A stretch of DNA of 64,000 nucleotides, taken from positions 434,001 to 498,000 of the forward strand of contig NZ_JAUHHC010000001.1 of NCBI RefSeq assembly GCF_030410485.1, written 5' to 3'. How positions within the stretch are numbered: the first letter of the stretch is position 1; each line of letters opens with the position of its first letter. Shown here piece after piece: positions 37,311 through 45,841 of the stretch. This stretch comes from Roseateles violae (lineage in GTDB: Bacteria; Pseudomonadota; Gammaproteobacteria; Burkholderiales; Burkholderiaceae_C). The notes beneath the pieces are model-generated. The model ran no database searches, had not been told where the DNA came from, and saw only the letters and a program-made list of their open reading frames with translations. Made by a program: the position numbers and the translations under genes.

Positions 37311-37643
37311 ATGGACCGGCCCACGACCTCGCGCCCCGAACGGTCCGCGACGGAAGCGGGCCATTGGGGTAGGGCGGGCGGCGCGAGGGTGATTGCCCGT
37401 AGCAGGCAGTTGCCCGTCTTGCTCCAGCCCGCCCCGCTTCCAGCAAGAGAACTTCAGGCCTTGCGCGCGTGGCTGGCAGGCTCTGCGGCGTTGCGGCCTG
37501 ATGAGGCCCGGCGCCTGCTGGAGCAGGCCGTCGACGGCCGTCAGCTGGTCGACGAACCGGCCTTGCACTGGCGGGCCGTGAAGGCACGCGTCGCGGGCGC
37601 TTCCAACTGGGCTCAGATGGGCTTTCGGCTGATGCTCAACTAG
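37311..37643 (+). CDS. Small hypothetical protein coupled to groEL
   Basis: A 110-residue basic protein whose ATG is one base after the groEL stop, so translation is probably coupled. The first 40 residues are Arg/Ala-rich and unstructured. The rest (LPARELQALRAWLAGSAALRPDEARRLLEQAVDGRQLVDEPALHWRAVKARVAG) looks like a helical bundle, with core LRAWLAGSAALRPDEARRL. No family recognised. Confidence 0.55.
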   Translation: MDRPTTSRPERSATEAGHWGRAGGARVIARSRQLPVLLQPAPLPARELQALRAWLAGSAALRPDEARRLLEQAVDGRQLVDEPALHWRAVKARVAGASNWAQMGFRLMLN

Positions 37644-37668
37644 CGAAAGCTGGGCGTCATTTGCACTC

Positions 37669-37702
37669 GGGCGCGCCGGGAGACCTTTGATACCCGGCGC
37701 CC
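37669..37702 (+). terminator. Possible terminator of the groES-groEL transcript
   Basis: GGGCGCGCCGGG (37669-37680) pairs with CCCGGCGCCC (37693-37702) apart from a two-base bulge, with a 12-base loop. It lies 26 bases after the last stop and is followed by TATT, a weak U-run. Confidence 0.45.
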
Positions 37703-38503
37703 TATTCCAACACGATGAGCATTCCGATCATGGATTATTCTTATACATCCCGCGCTGACCGGCAGGGCAGGAAAGCAGGCCGGACCGATCGACTCGAGGC
37801 CCCAAAGTTGCAGGCATATCTGCTTACCCGTGAGACGATCCGGCGGCTCAAGTGCTCGACCAACCCATGCTTTGCACGTGATTGGCAGCCAGAACGGAAG
37901 TCGACCAGCGGATGTTGATGTCTGCATAGGTACGACTGCGCGAGTACTTGGGTGGCGAGAGTGATCACCCAGACCAGTATTTCGCTGTCATCTTGCATGG
38001 ACTTTTGAATGGCGATGACACCGCCTAGATCGTCCATTCGAATTGAACCTGCTCATGTCCGGCAGGGACAAGCAAGTGGCCGACAACATCTGTGCGACGG
38101 CGAGTGCAGAAAGGCAGCAATCGACGCGGACCTGCCCGTCGATACGGGGAGGACAGTTCAAGGCTGATAGCGGTAGTTCGCCACTGTCTGCTTTCAGTAC
38201 GGCCAGCGGGTTGAAGCGAGTCGGACGAAAAGAAGTCGGCCTAAAGTCAAGCGTGTATCAGCAGCACACGGCTGACAGTGCATCGTCCCGGGGTCTTCGC
38301 TGCTGCTCGGCCTGGCAGACATCGCCCTCCTCGACGCTGTGCCGGCAATGGGGACGCGCTGTGCTCCGCTGAGGTGGCAGAAATAAACATGCGGGCGCCG
38401 GCCGATTGCGGCTACTATGGACTCGCTGATATGCACAAGACCATCCGCTCTTAGGTCTCTCCACTCGCGCCAGCGTTCTGCTGCCGCTCCAGTCGAATCC
38501 CCC
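37703..38503. other. Long stretch without a convincing gene
   Basis: About 800 bases with lower GC and no frame showing the codon bias of this genome. Short open frames exist on both strands (for example 37715-37918 plus, 37741-38037 minus), but they have no ribosome binding sites and no recognisable family. It may hold a decayed gene or an untranslated RNA. Confidence 0.55.
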
Positions 38504-38571
38504 TTGACGATTTTCTTGGCGTCTCTTCGCTAGGGCAATTTCGCGCCTGGCTGTTTTCTAAGGAAATCGAC

Positions 38572-38784
38572 ATGTCGACTCAAACTGGTACGGTGAAATG
38601 GTTCAACGAAGGCAAGGGCTTTGGCTTCATCGCCCCCGATGACGGCGGCAAGGATCTCTTCGCGCACTTCAAGGAAATCCAGGGCGGTGGCTTCAAGACG
38701 CTAGCTGAGAACCAGCGCGTTCAGTTCGAGGTGACCCAAGGCCAGAAGGGCCCGCAGGCGTCGAACATCCGCAGCGTGAGCTGA
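38572..38784 (+). CDS. cspA: Cold-shock protein, CspA family
   Basis: A 70-residue nucleic-acid-binding protein with the RNP motifs KGFGFIAP and DLFAHF. It acts as an RNA chaperone that melts mRNA structure. TAAGGAA lies 8 bases before the ATG. A TTGACG box at 38504 is the best -35 candidate and would give a leader of about 40 bases. Two strong hairpins follow the gene. Confidence 0.95.
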   Translation: MSTQTGTVKWFNEGKGFGFIAPDDGGKDLFAHFKEIQGGGFKTLAENQRVQFEVTQGQKGPQASNIRSVS

Positions 38785-38800
38785 GTTCCGTGCCTCACCG

Positions 38801-38823
38801 AGCGTCGAGCAGCTCTCGACGCT
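38801..38823 (+). other. Hairpin between cspA and its terminator
   Basis: AGCGTCGAG-CAGCT-CTCGACGCT is a perfect 9 bp stem 16 bases after the cspA stop, followed at once by the terminator. It may stabilise the 3' end of the cspA mRNA. Confidence 0.6.
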
Positions 38824-38829
38824 CCACCC

Positions 38830-38856
38830 AAGCGCGGCCAGGCCGCGCTTTTTTTT
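38830..38856 (+). terminator. Rho-independent terminator of cspA
   Basis: AAGCGCGG-CCAGG-CCGCGCTT followed by a run of eight T, the clearest terminator in the window. It lies 46 bases after cspA and 20 bases before the next gene. Confidence 0.9.
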
Positions 38857-38875
38857 GGCCTGGACGGAGCCTCCG

Positions 38876-39889
38876 ATGAGAAATCTGCAAGAAGCAACAG
38901 AACGCATCTGCGAGCTGAAGGGCGGGCTGGTCGCGCTTGACGCACTGCTGCCGGCCGTCATCGACACCCTTTCAGCTGCCGGCCTGAGCCGGCTGACAGC
39001 CTCGTTTGACGCCCATGCCGAGGTCGCGCGAACACTGATGCTGAATTCGGAGATGTCCGACGTGGTGCTCGCAGCCTTCGAGAGGGAAGTCGCGCGCAAT
39101 AGCGCACTGCTGCGCCGCAGCCAACTGCTGGCCTCCAGTGTGACTGCACCGCCAGGTTTGGACCCTTTGCTCCTCACCGCAACACGTGTGAGCGCCTTTG
39201 TCGATACAACCCCGCTGTGCCGCAACACAGGCTTCTTCTTCCGACGTGGCGCCCAACTGTTCTTGGTCAGCACGCGGCAGGCTCTCGTCGGGCATCACGG
39301 AACACCGCCGCCGGACCGGATCGACATCGAACTGCCAGTTGGCCCCAAGGGTGACAAGTGCCACACATTGAGCTTTCCGATGCAGCCGTCTGGAAGCCGC
39401 GGACGATGTCGCGGAGCTGCTGACGTCGATGTGGCCGTCATGGCCCTCGATCCTGCTGAGCTGCCCGCCTCGGCAATGCCGCTGGCGTTCGATGAGTCAC
39501 ATCTCGACTCCCTCGGAGAAGCCGTTGGCCTCGGGGACCCGGTGTCGACCGTCAGCTTTCCTCTCGGCGATTCCGCGCACGCGCAGCGCATCCCTCTGGC
39601 GCGCCGCGGTGCCATCGCCTCGTCTTTCGGCCTGCGCTTCGAAGACACGGCCAGCTTCCTCACCGAGATGCCTTCGCATCCCGCGAGTGCTGGATCGGCG
39701 GTTGTCCGTCGCCGGACTGTCGACCGCACAGGCAAGGGACTTGAAGGATGGCAGCTGATCGGAATACATAGCCACGACGCAGCAGCAAGCCAAGACGGGT
39801 CAAGCTCGGCTCTGCATCGAGCTTGGTACGCGGACATCTTAATGTCCCTTTCCGACGGTTGCTGGCGTGTCTCGCCTCAGGCGCGCTAG
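38876..39889 (+). CDS. Trypsin-fold pseudoprotease (catalytic His and Ser replaced)
   Basis: A 337-residue protein. Residues 1-85 form a helical domain; from about 105 to 330 the chymotrypsin-like fold is recognisable: CRNTGFFFRRGAQLFLVSTRQALVG, DVDVAVMALDP and LTEMPSHPASAGSAVV. The histidine of the usual NRHV position is Gln135, and the serine of GxSGS is Ala272; only the aspartate (Asp185) remains. It is therefore probably not a protease but a binding or regulatory protein. There is no signal peptide. The ATG at 38876 is preferred over 38855, which lies in the cspA terminator. Confidence 0.75.
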   Translation: MRNLQEATERICELKGGLVALDALLPAVIDTLSAAGLSRLTASFDAHAEVARTLMLNSEMSDVVLAAFEREVARNSALLRRSQLLASSVTAPPGLDPLLLTATRVSAFVDTTPLCRNTGFFFRRGAQLFLVSTRQALVGHHGTPPPDRIDIELPVGPKGDKCHTLSFPMQPSGSRGRCRGAADVDVAVMALDPAELPASAMPLAFDESHLDSLGEAVGLGDPVSTVSFPLGDSAHAQRIPLARRGAIASSFGLRFEDTASFLTEMPSHPASAGSAVVRRRTVDRTGKGLEGWQLIGIHSHDAAASQDGSSSALHRAWYADILMSLSDGCWRVSPQAR

Positions 39890-39990
39890 CGCTTTCGGGT
39901 GCTCTTCATTGCTTGCCGAAATGCCGTGCATGCGAGGTGCGGCCAGCACATGGGGCTCCATGCTGCACAGCCCAGTGCGTCAAGAGCGAG

Positions 39991-40018
39991 CAAAAAAAAC
40001 CGGCCTCAATGAGCCGGC
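39991..40018 (-). terminator. Rho-independent terminator of the RRM gene
   Basis: On the minus strand, 22 bases after the stop codon, CCGGCTCA pairs with TGAGGCCGG with one bulged base and is followed by a run of eight T. Confidence 0.85.
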
Positions 40019-40039
40019 CGACAAGCGAAGCGGCGAGTC

Positions 40040-40387
40040 TCAGTAGCGGCCGCCACCGAAGCCGCCATTGCCGTAGCCGATATCGGACCGATTGTTGACC
40101 CGGTACCCGACAGGGCTGTATGCGCTGGATGATCCTCGGTCCTCGCGCGGACGAGCCAGGTTCACCACGATGGAGCGGCCATCGACCGACATGCCATGCA
40201 ACGCAGCGATTGCCGCCTGAGCAAACTCGGCAGACTTCATCTCGACGAAGCCAAAGCCCTTGGACTGGCCGGTGTCTCGGTCCAACATGACCTTAGCTGA
40301 CGCAACCTCTCCGAACTCCGAGAAGTTGCTCTTGAGGCTTGCATCGGTCACGGAGTAGGGCAGATTGCCCACATAAATCTTGCTCAT
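40040..40387 (-). CDS. RRM-domain RNA-binding protein
   Basis: A 115-residue protein with one RNA recognition motif: RNP2 is IYVGNLP (residues 4-10) and RNP1 is KGFGFVEM. A Gly/Tyr/Arg-rich tail (GYGNGGFGGGRY) follows, as in the cold-inducible RNA-binding proteins of cyanobacteria and proteobacteria. It is probably an RNA chaperone, in line with cspA nearby. The start at 40387 (MSKIYVGN) is typical; an upstream in-frame extension to 40495 looks like leader sequence. Confidence 0.9.
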   Translation of the reverse strand: MSKIYVGNLPYSVTDASLKSNFSEFGEVASAKVMLDRDTGQSKGFGFVEMKSAEFAQAAIAALHGMSVDGRSIVVNLARPREDRGSSSAYSPVGYRVNNRSDIGYGNGGFGGGRY

Positions 40388-41261
40388 GGGAGAGCCTTTC
40401 AAAACGGTTGGCGCAGGAAGCGCAATTGAGCGTGCCATGGATGAGGCCGCGATGGGAGCAGATGGGCTCGCGGGGTTAGCGGTCAAACGGGTCACGTAGA
40501 CACGTCTGCAGGCAGCCTTGGGTCACTGCAAACAGCTTGGCGGCATCGCGCGACACAAAGGTGGCGTCGAAGCGGAAAACACGCCTGTAGTCCCCCTCCC
40601 CACGAGCACGCTGCAGCGCAAACGAAGCTCGAAATCGCCCACAGTGGGTCGGATGTGTCGCTGGCAAGACGACGTAAGGGCCTATGGGGATGGCGAGGTG
40701 TGTGATCGGGGGCAGTCAGGGGCGCGGAATCCATCAGGTTCCGCATAAGCAGATGGGCTCGGTCGGCTGCAGCTCGGCAGGCCGAAAGCGCGACGGGCGT
40801 CGCGAGGTACAGACCGTTGCCAAGCGCCTCTTGTCGGAGCGCAATTGGTGAGCGTCTTCCGACAATTATGCATTGTGATTATCGTTAACGCAATCAATAT
40901 TTCTGATAGCTCTATAGTTTCCAGGCTCTGGAGCCATGGAGCTGTGGCCCCGTGGGCGGGGCTCACCAACGACTCGCGAAGCCCTACGACTACAACGCGG
41001 GCGCCCGAGCTCCGGCAGCAGAGTCGCGTGGCAGGCCTTGCGGCGTGCCTTGGAAAGTGGCGCGCGAAGAGATTGGCTGACTGCTTTCAGCTAGCAAGGT
41101 CAGCAACTTCGATGGCTCCAATCGCTGCAAAACGGATATAGGGCAGTAGTCGTCAGCTGTGCGCGGTCAACCAATTTCGGCACGCTGGCCGGTCGCCCCG
41201 GCGCGGGCCGGTTTGTGGCGAAGAAGCAGGCTCGCGGCCGGGGCCCGCTCCATCACAAGGT
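40388..41261. other. Long stretch without a convincing gene, with an AT-rich core
   Basis: About 870 bases. The part next to the RRM gene is its probable leader. A strongly AT-rich core (about 40860-40920) interrupts GC-rich sequence and could be a promoter or a protein-bound silencing site. Short minus-strand frames around 40476-40746 overlap each other in different frames and look like remains of one gene. No mobile-element gene is recognisable. Confidence 0.55.
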
Positions 41262-42833
41262 CTACTTGCCCGCCGCCACCGTCACCCAGCGCCACTCCAG
41301 CCAGTTGTCCGGCCGGTGCGCGACCGTGACATGGCTGCGCGCGGCCCAGGGCACGAACTGGCGGTGCAGCGGGATGTAGTGGACCTGCTCCTTCTCGCGC
41401 ATAAAGGCCTTCTTGACCAGGACCTTGCGCTTCTCGGGGTCCGCTTCGCGGGCCGAGGCCTCGACCAGCGCGTCCAGCTCCGGGTCCTTGAAGTTGCCGC
41501 GGTTGTATTCGCCCAGGCCCTTGTCACCGCGGCTGTGGAAGTGGGTCGCAAACACGCTTTCGGCATCGGTGATCGAGCCGCCCCAGCCGAACAGATAGGC
41601 CGAGGTGTCGAGGTTCTCGACCTTGCTGAAGAACAGCGCCTTGGGCTGGGCATTGACCCGGGTCTTGACGCCGACCTTGGCCCATTGCGAGGCCAGGGTG
41701 ATGCAGATGCGCTCGTCGTTGACGTAGCGGTTGTTCGGGCAGTCCAGCGTGAACTCGAAGCCGTTGGCCAGGCCCGCCTCGGCCAGCAGCTTCTTGGCCG
41801 CGGCCGGGTCGTAGGGCAGGCGCGCCTCGATCTCCGGGTCGTTGTAGCTGCCCAGCGGAGAGGCGACGACGGCGCCGGTCGGGCTGGCCTGGCCGTTCAT
41901 CAGCTTGCTCCTGATCGTCTCGATGTCGATCGCCTGGTAGAGCGCGCGGCGCACGCGCAGGTCCTTGAACGGGTTCTTGATGCCCTTGCTGCCGTAGAGC
42001 AGCTCGTCGCGGGCCTGGTCCAGGCCCAGGAAGATCACGCGGTTCTCGGGGCCGTTGACGATCTTGACGTTCGGCGTCGCGGCCAGGCGCTCCAGATCGC
42101 GCGGCGAGGGGTCGAGCACGAAGTCGACCTCGCCCGAGACCAGGGCCGCGGTGCGCGTCGCGTCGCTCTTGATCGGCGTGTATTCGACCCGCTGCACATT
42201 GCCCTCGACCTTGCCCCAGTAGCCGGCGAAGCGCTGGTAGACGGTCTTGCTGTCCGGGGCGCGGTTGACCAGCTGGAAGGGACCGGTGCCGTTGGCGTGG
42301 AAGGCGGCATAACTCTCTTCCTTGGCGGCGAAGTCCTGCGTCTTCGTCGCCTTGTTCTCCTCCGCCCAGCCCTTGCTCATGATGTAGACGGTGTTGATGT
42401 GCTGCAGAAAGATCGGGTTCACCTGCGGCAGCGTGAATTCGACCGTCAGCGCATCGATCTTCTTCGGCTCGCCCAGCGCGTTCGCATACAGGGCGATCTG
42501 CGAACTCGGCTGCTGGGCGCGCTTGATCGAGAACACCACGTCGTCGGCCGTGAAGGGGCGGCCGTCGTGGAACTTGACGCCAGGGCGCAGCTTGAACGTC
42601 CACTTCAGCGGCCCGGTCTGCTTCCACTCGGTGGCCAGCTGCGGCACCAGGTTCAGGTTCTTGTCGCGCGCCACCAGGAACTCGTAAACCTGGGCGTTCA
42701 TCTGGTTGGTCAGCGTCTCGTTCTGCGAGTAGGGGTCCAGGGTCAGCACATCGCCGGCGCTGGCCCAGCGCAGGGTCTGGGCCGAGGCGGACGTCAGCGC
42801 CAGCAGCAGGCCGAGGGCGGCAAGAGACTTCAT
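41262..42833 (-). CDS. Peptide-type ABC transporter solute-binding protein (SBP family 5)
   Basis: A 523-residue periplasmic protein with a signal peptide ending in ASAQ. WTFKLRPGVKFHDGRPFTADDVVFSI contains the family 5 signature (core KLRPGVKFHDGRPFTADD). Such proteins bind di- or oligopeptides, nickel or glutathione for ABC import. There are no permease or ATPase genes beside it, so it must use a transporter encoded elsewhere. Confidence 0.9.
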   Translation of the reverse strand: MKSLAALGLLLALTSASAQTLRWASAGDVLTLDPYSQNETLTNQMNAQVYEFLVARDKNLNLVPQLATEWKQTGPLKWTFKLRPGVKFHDGRPFTADDVVFSIKRAQQPSSQIALYANALGEPKKIDALTVEFTLPQVNPIFLQHINTVYIMSKGWAEENKATKTQDFAAKEESYAAFHANGTGPFQLVNRAPDSKTVYQRFAGYWGKVEGNVQRVEYTPIKSDATRTAALVSGEVDFVLDPSPRDLERLAATPNVKIVNGPENRVIFLGLDQARDELLYGSKGIKNPFKDLRVRRALYQAIDIETIRSKLMNGQASPTGAVVASPLGSYNDPEIEARLPYDPAAAKKLLAEAGLANGFEFTLDCPNNRYVNDERICITLASQWAKVGVKTRVNAQPKALFFSKVENLDTSAYLFGWGGSITDAESVFATHFHSRGDKGLGEYNRGNFKDPELDALVEASAREADPEKRKVLVKKAFMREKEQVHYIPLHRQFVPWAARSHVTVAHRPDNWLEWRWVTVAAGK

Positions 42834-42991
42834 CGAATAACTCCCGATCTGTTCAAGTTCGTTGTCTGCGTTTCATTCTGACCGATGCGCCATGGCCTTG
42901 TTTCCGCATGGACACAAAGCGGCGATACGCGCGACAAGCGGGCCGGGCCCAATCGGCTCATCATCAGCAGCAAGCAGCAAGGAGCCTCGCC

Positions 42992-43816
42992 ATGCAACAC
43001 GACCACGACCTCGGCCTGGCCCGCGATCTCGACCTGATCCGCGGCCAGCAGCTGCGCCGCCGCCGCGCGCTCGGCTGGCTGGCCGGCGCCGGCGCAATGG
43101 GGCTGTTCGGCTGCGGCGGCGGCAGCGAGGCCGGCGCCAGCAGCAGTTCCGGCAGTTCCAGCAGCTCGGGCGGCAGCACCGGCTGCAGCTTGATCCCCGA
43201 GGAGACGGCCGGCCCCTATCCGGGCGACGGCTCGAACGGCGCCAATGCGCTGGCCCTGGCCGGCATCGTGCGCAGCGACATCCGCTCCAGCATCGCCGGC
43301 GCCAGCGCGACGGCCGGCGGCGCGCCGCTGACGCTGACCCTGCGCCTCGTCAATCTCAACGGCGGCTGCGCCGGCCTGGCCGGCTATGCGATCTATCTCT
43401 GGCATTGCGACCGCGAGGGCCGCTACTCGCTCTATTCCAGCGGCGTGACGAACCAGAACTACCTGCGCGGCGTGCAGGAGACCGGGGCCGACGGCACGGT
43501 GACTTTCACCACCATCTTCCCCGGCTGCTACGACGGCCGCATGCCGCATATGCATTTCGAGATCTTCCGCAGCCTGGCGAGCGCCGGCTCCTATGCGGCC
43601 AAGCTGCGCACCTCGCAGCTGAGCTTCCCGGTCGAGGTCTGCAGCGCCGTCTACGGCCAGGCCAGCGGCTATTCGGCCAGCGTCACCAATCTGGCCCGGA
43701 TCAGCTTCGCCACCGACAATGTGTTTGCCGACGGGGTGACGAACCAGCTGGCCACGATCAGCGGCGACCTCACGAACGGCTACCGGGCGAGCCTTTCCGT
43801 CGGCATCGCCGCCTGA
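42992..43816 (+). CDS. Exported intradiol ring-cleavage dioxygenase, probable lipoprotein
   Basis: A 274-residue protein of the protocatechuate/catechol dioxygenase fold. The four iron ligands are visible: Tyr76 (EETAGPYP), Tyr145 (REGRYSLY), His186 and His188 (PHMHFE). The N-terminus LRRRRALGWLAGAGAMGLFG-C41 joins a Tat-like Arg run to a lipobox, so it is probably exported and lipid-anchored. A Ser/Gly-rich linker follows. Extracytoplasmic intradiol dioxygenases of this kind are poorly characterised. It is followed by a response regulator 11 bases later. Confidence 0.85.
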   Translation: MQHDHDLGLARDLDLIRGQQLRRRRALGWLAGAGAMGLFGCGGGSEAGASSSSGSSSSSGGSTGCSLIPEETAGPYPGDGSNGANALALAGIVRSDIRSSIAGASATAGGAPLTLTLRLVNLNGGCAGLAGYAIYLWHCDREGRYSLYSSGVTNQNYLRGVQETGADGTVTFTTIFPGCYDGRMPHMHFEIFRSLASAGSYAAKLRTSQLSFPVEVCSAVYGQASGYSASVTNLARISFATDNVFADGVTNQLATISGDLTNGYRASLSVGIAA

Positions 43817-43827
43817 CAGGAGAACGA

Positions 43828-44583
43828 TTGAACCCGCCCGAGCCCGCCAAGGCCATAGCCCGCTGCCTGGTCGTCGACGACGATGCCGAGATCCGCCAGG
43901 CGGTCGGCGACTATCTGCGCCGCTTCGGGCTGCGCGTCTGGGCCGCGGCCAACGGCGTCGAGATGCGGCGCCTGATCGGCTCGAACGAGTTCGACATCGT
44001 CGTGCTGGACCTGATGCTGCCGGACGAGGACGGGCTCTCGCTGTGCCGCTGGCTGCGCCGCGATTCGCCGCGCCTGCCCATCATCATGCTGACCGCGCAG
44101 GGCGATCCGATCAGCCGCGTGCTGGGCCTGGAGATGGGCGCCGACGACTATCTGGGCAAGCCCTTCGAGCCGCGCGAGCTGGTGGCGCGCATCAAGGCGG
44201 TGCTGCGCCGCAGTCAGCCGGATGGCCAGGGTCCCGCCGGCGGCAGGCCGGCCGAGACGGCGCGGCGCCGCCTGGTGCAGTTCGAGGGCTGGCGCTTCGA
44301 CCGGGTGCTGCGCCAGCTGCGCTCGCCGGACGATGTGCTGGTGATGCTGTCCAATGCCGAGTACCGGCTGCTCAGCGCCTTCATCGACCGGCCCGGCCGG
44401 GTGCTCAGCCGCGAACAGCTGATCGAGCTGAGCCGCGCGCCGGGCGTCGTCGTCAACGACCGCAGCATCGACCTGGCCGTCTCGCGTCTGCGCCAGAAGC
44501 TCGGCGACTCCTCGCGCGAGCCGGGCCTGATCCGCACCCTGCGCGGCGAGGGCTATCTGTTCGACGCCAGGGTGCAGGGTTAG
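43828..44583 (+). CDS. OmpR-family response regulator
   Basis: A 251-residue regulator. The receiver domain (about 12-125) has Asp61 as phosphorylation site in VVLDLMLPDEDG, the acidic pair VDDD and Lys in GKPFEP. The winged-helix domain (about 145-248) ends RTLRGEGYLFDA. The start is a TTG at 43828 with AGGAG five bases upstream; no in-frame ATG exists nearby. It probably forms one operon with the dioxygenase before it and the kinase after it. Confidence 0.9.
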   Translation: MNPPEPAKAIARCLVVDDDAEIRQAVGDYLRRFGLRVWAAANGVEMRRLIGSNEFDIVVLDLMLPDEDGLSLCRWLRRDSPRLPIIMLTAQGDPISRVLGLEMGADDYLGKPFEPRELVARIKAVLRRSQPDGQGPAGGRPAETARRRLVQFEGWRFDRVLRQLRSPDDVLVMLSNAEYRLLSAFIDRPGRVLSREQLIELSRAPGVVVNDRSIDLAVSRLRQKLGDSSREPGLIRTLRGEGYLFDARVQG

Positions 44584-44585
44584 CG

Positions 44586-45752
44586 ATGGCCTCCTGGCTG
44601 ACCGCCACGCTGGCCCGGCGCCTGTTCCTGCTGATCTGGGGCGCGCTGGTGCTGAGCCATCTGCTGGCCTGGGGGGCCGTGCAGCTGGTGTATTTCTCGG
44701 CCGCTCCGGGTCCGGCGCTGCGCGGCGGGCCGCTGCCGACCTTTCCTTCGCTGCCGCCGACGCCGGGCCTCGATGCGCCGCGCCTGCCGCCTCCTCCACC
44801 GCACGCGCTGCCGAAGGACGGGCCGCAGCAGCCGCCGCTGCTGCGCCGCCCCGGCGGCCTGCCCTTCGACATCCTGCTGCTCGACTATGGCGTGCGCCTG
44901 CTCGTCATCGCGCTGGCCGCCTGGTACGGCTCGCGCTGGCTGGCGCGGCCGATGCGCCGGCTGGTCGATGCCTCGCAATCGCTGGGCATGGCGCTGAACC
45001 AGGACCTGAGCCCGCCCGAGCTCGACGAGGCGCAGGGCACGCGCGAGGTGCGCGAGACGGCCAAGGTCTTCAACGCGATGGCGCGGCAGCTGCGCCAGCA
45101 GTTCCGCGCGCGCAGCCTGATGGTGGCGGCGATCTCGCACGATCTGCGCACGCCGCTGACCCGGCTGCGCATGCGGCTGGAGCTGATGGACAGCGAGCCC
45201 GATGCGCGCGAGGGCCGCGAGCTGCGCGCCAGGTCGGTGGCCGATGTACGCGAGATGAATGCGCTGATCGACAATGTGCTGGAGGTCTTCCGCGGCGACG
45301 CCCATGCCGAGCCGGCGCAGAAGACCGATATCGGCGCGCTGCTGCAGTCGCTCGCCGACGATCTGGTCGAGCAGGGCCAGCCGGTGGTCTTCGAAGCGCC
45401 CGGCGCGGCGGCCGTCACCCTCGCCCGGCCCGATGCCTTGCGCCGCGTGCTCGGCAATCTGCTGGCCAATGCGCTGCGCTACGGCGGCAGCGCCGACATC
45501 GCGATCGCGCAGAGCGACGCAGAGATCCGCATCACCATCGACGACACCGGCCCCGGCATCCCGGCCGCGCAGCTGGACGAGGTCTTCGAGCCCTTCTTCC
45601 GCCTCGAGGCCTCGCGCAGCCAGCACACCGGCGGCACCGGCCTGGGCCTGTTCATCGCGCGCGATCTGACGCAGCGCCAGGGCGGCCGACTGAGCCTCAG
45701 CAACCGGCCCGAGGGCGGCCTGCGCGCCGAGCTGGTCCTGCCGCGGCGCTGA
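44586..45752 (+). CDS. Membrane sensor histidine kinase
   Basis: A 388-residue kinase paired with the preceding regulator (2 bases apart). Two membrane helices (about 13-38 and 99-117) flank a short Pro-rich periplasmic loop of about 55 residues. HAMP-like sequence leads to the phospho-acceptor His185 in ISHDLRTPLTR. The ATPase has NALRYGG, DTGPGIP and GTGLGL boxes. The Pro-rich loop looks too small for a ligand domain, so it may sense membrane state or a partner protein. Confidence 0.9.
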   Translation: MASWLTATLARRLFLLIWGALVLSHLLAWGAVQLVYFSAAPGPALRGGPLPTFPSLPPTPGLDAPRLPPPPPHALPKDGPQQPPLLRRPGGLPFDILLLDYGVRLLVIALAAWYGSRWLARPMRRLVDASQSLGMALNQDLSPPELDEAQGTREVRETAKVFNAMARQLRQQFRARSLMVAAISHDLRTPLTRLRMRLELMDSEPDAREGRELRARSVADVREMNALIDNVLEVFRGDAHAEPAQKTDIGALLQSLADDLVEQGQPVVFEAPGAAAVTLARPDALRRVLGNLLANALRYGGSADIAIAQSDAEIRITIDDTGPGIPAAQLDEVFEPFFRLEASRSQHTGGTGLGLFIARDLTQRQGGRLSLSNRPEGGLRAELVLPRR

Positions 45753-45841
45753 AGGCCCCGACGCAGCGAGGGCACGCGTTTTCCAGCAAGCGCGGGGCGA
45801 AGCGGCGCCGCACAATCGGCGCACTGACACTGCCGCGAGCG

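Noticed and set aside
37715..38037. Short frames on both strands before cspA
   Set aside because: No ribosome binding site, wrong codon bias and no recognisable motif.
40476..40746. Two overlapping minus-strand frames of 63 and 84 codons
   Set aside because: They overlap in different frames, lack starts with ribosome binding sites and match nothing known; treated as possible remains only.
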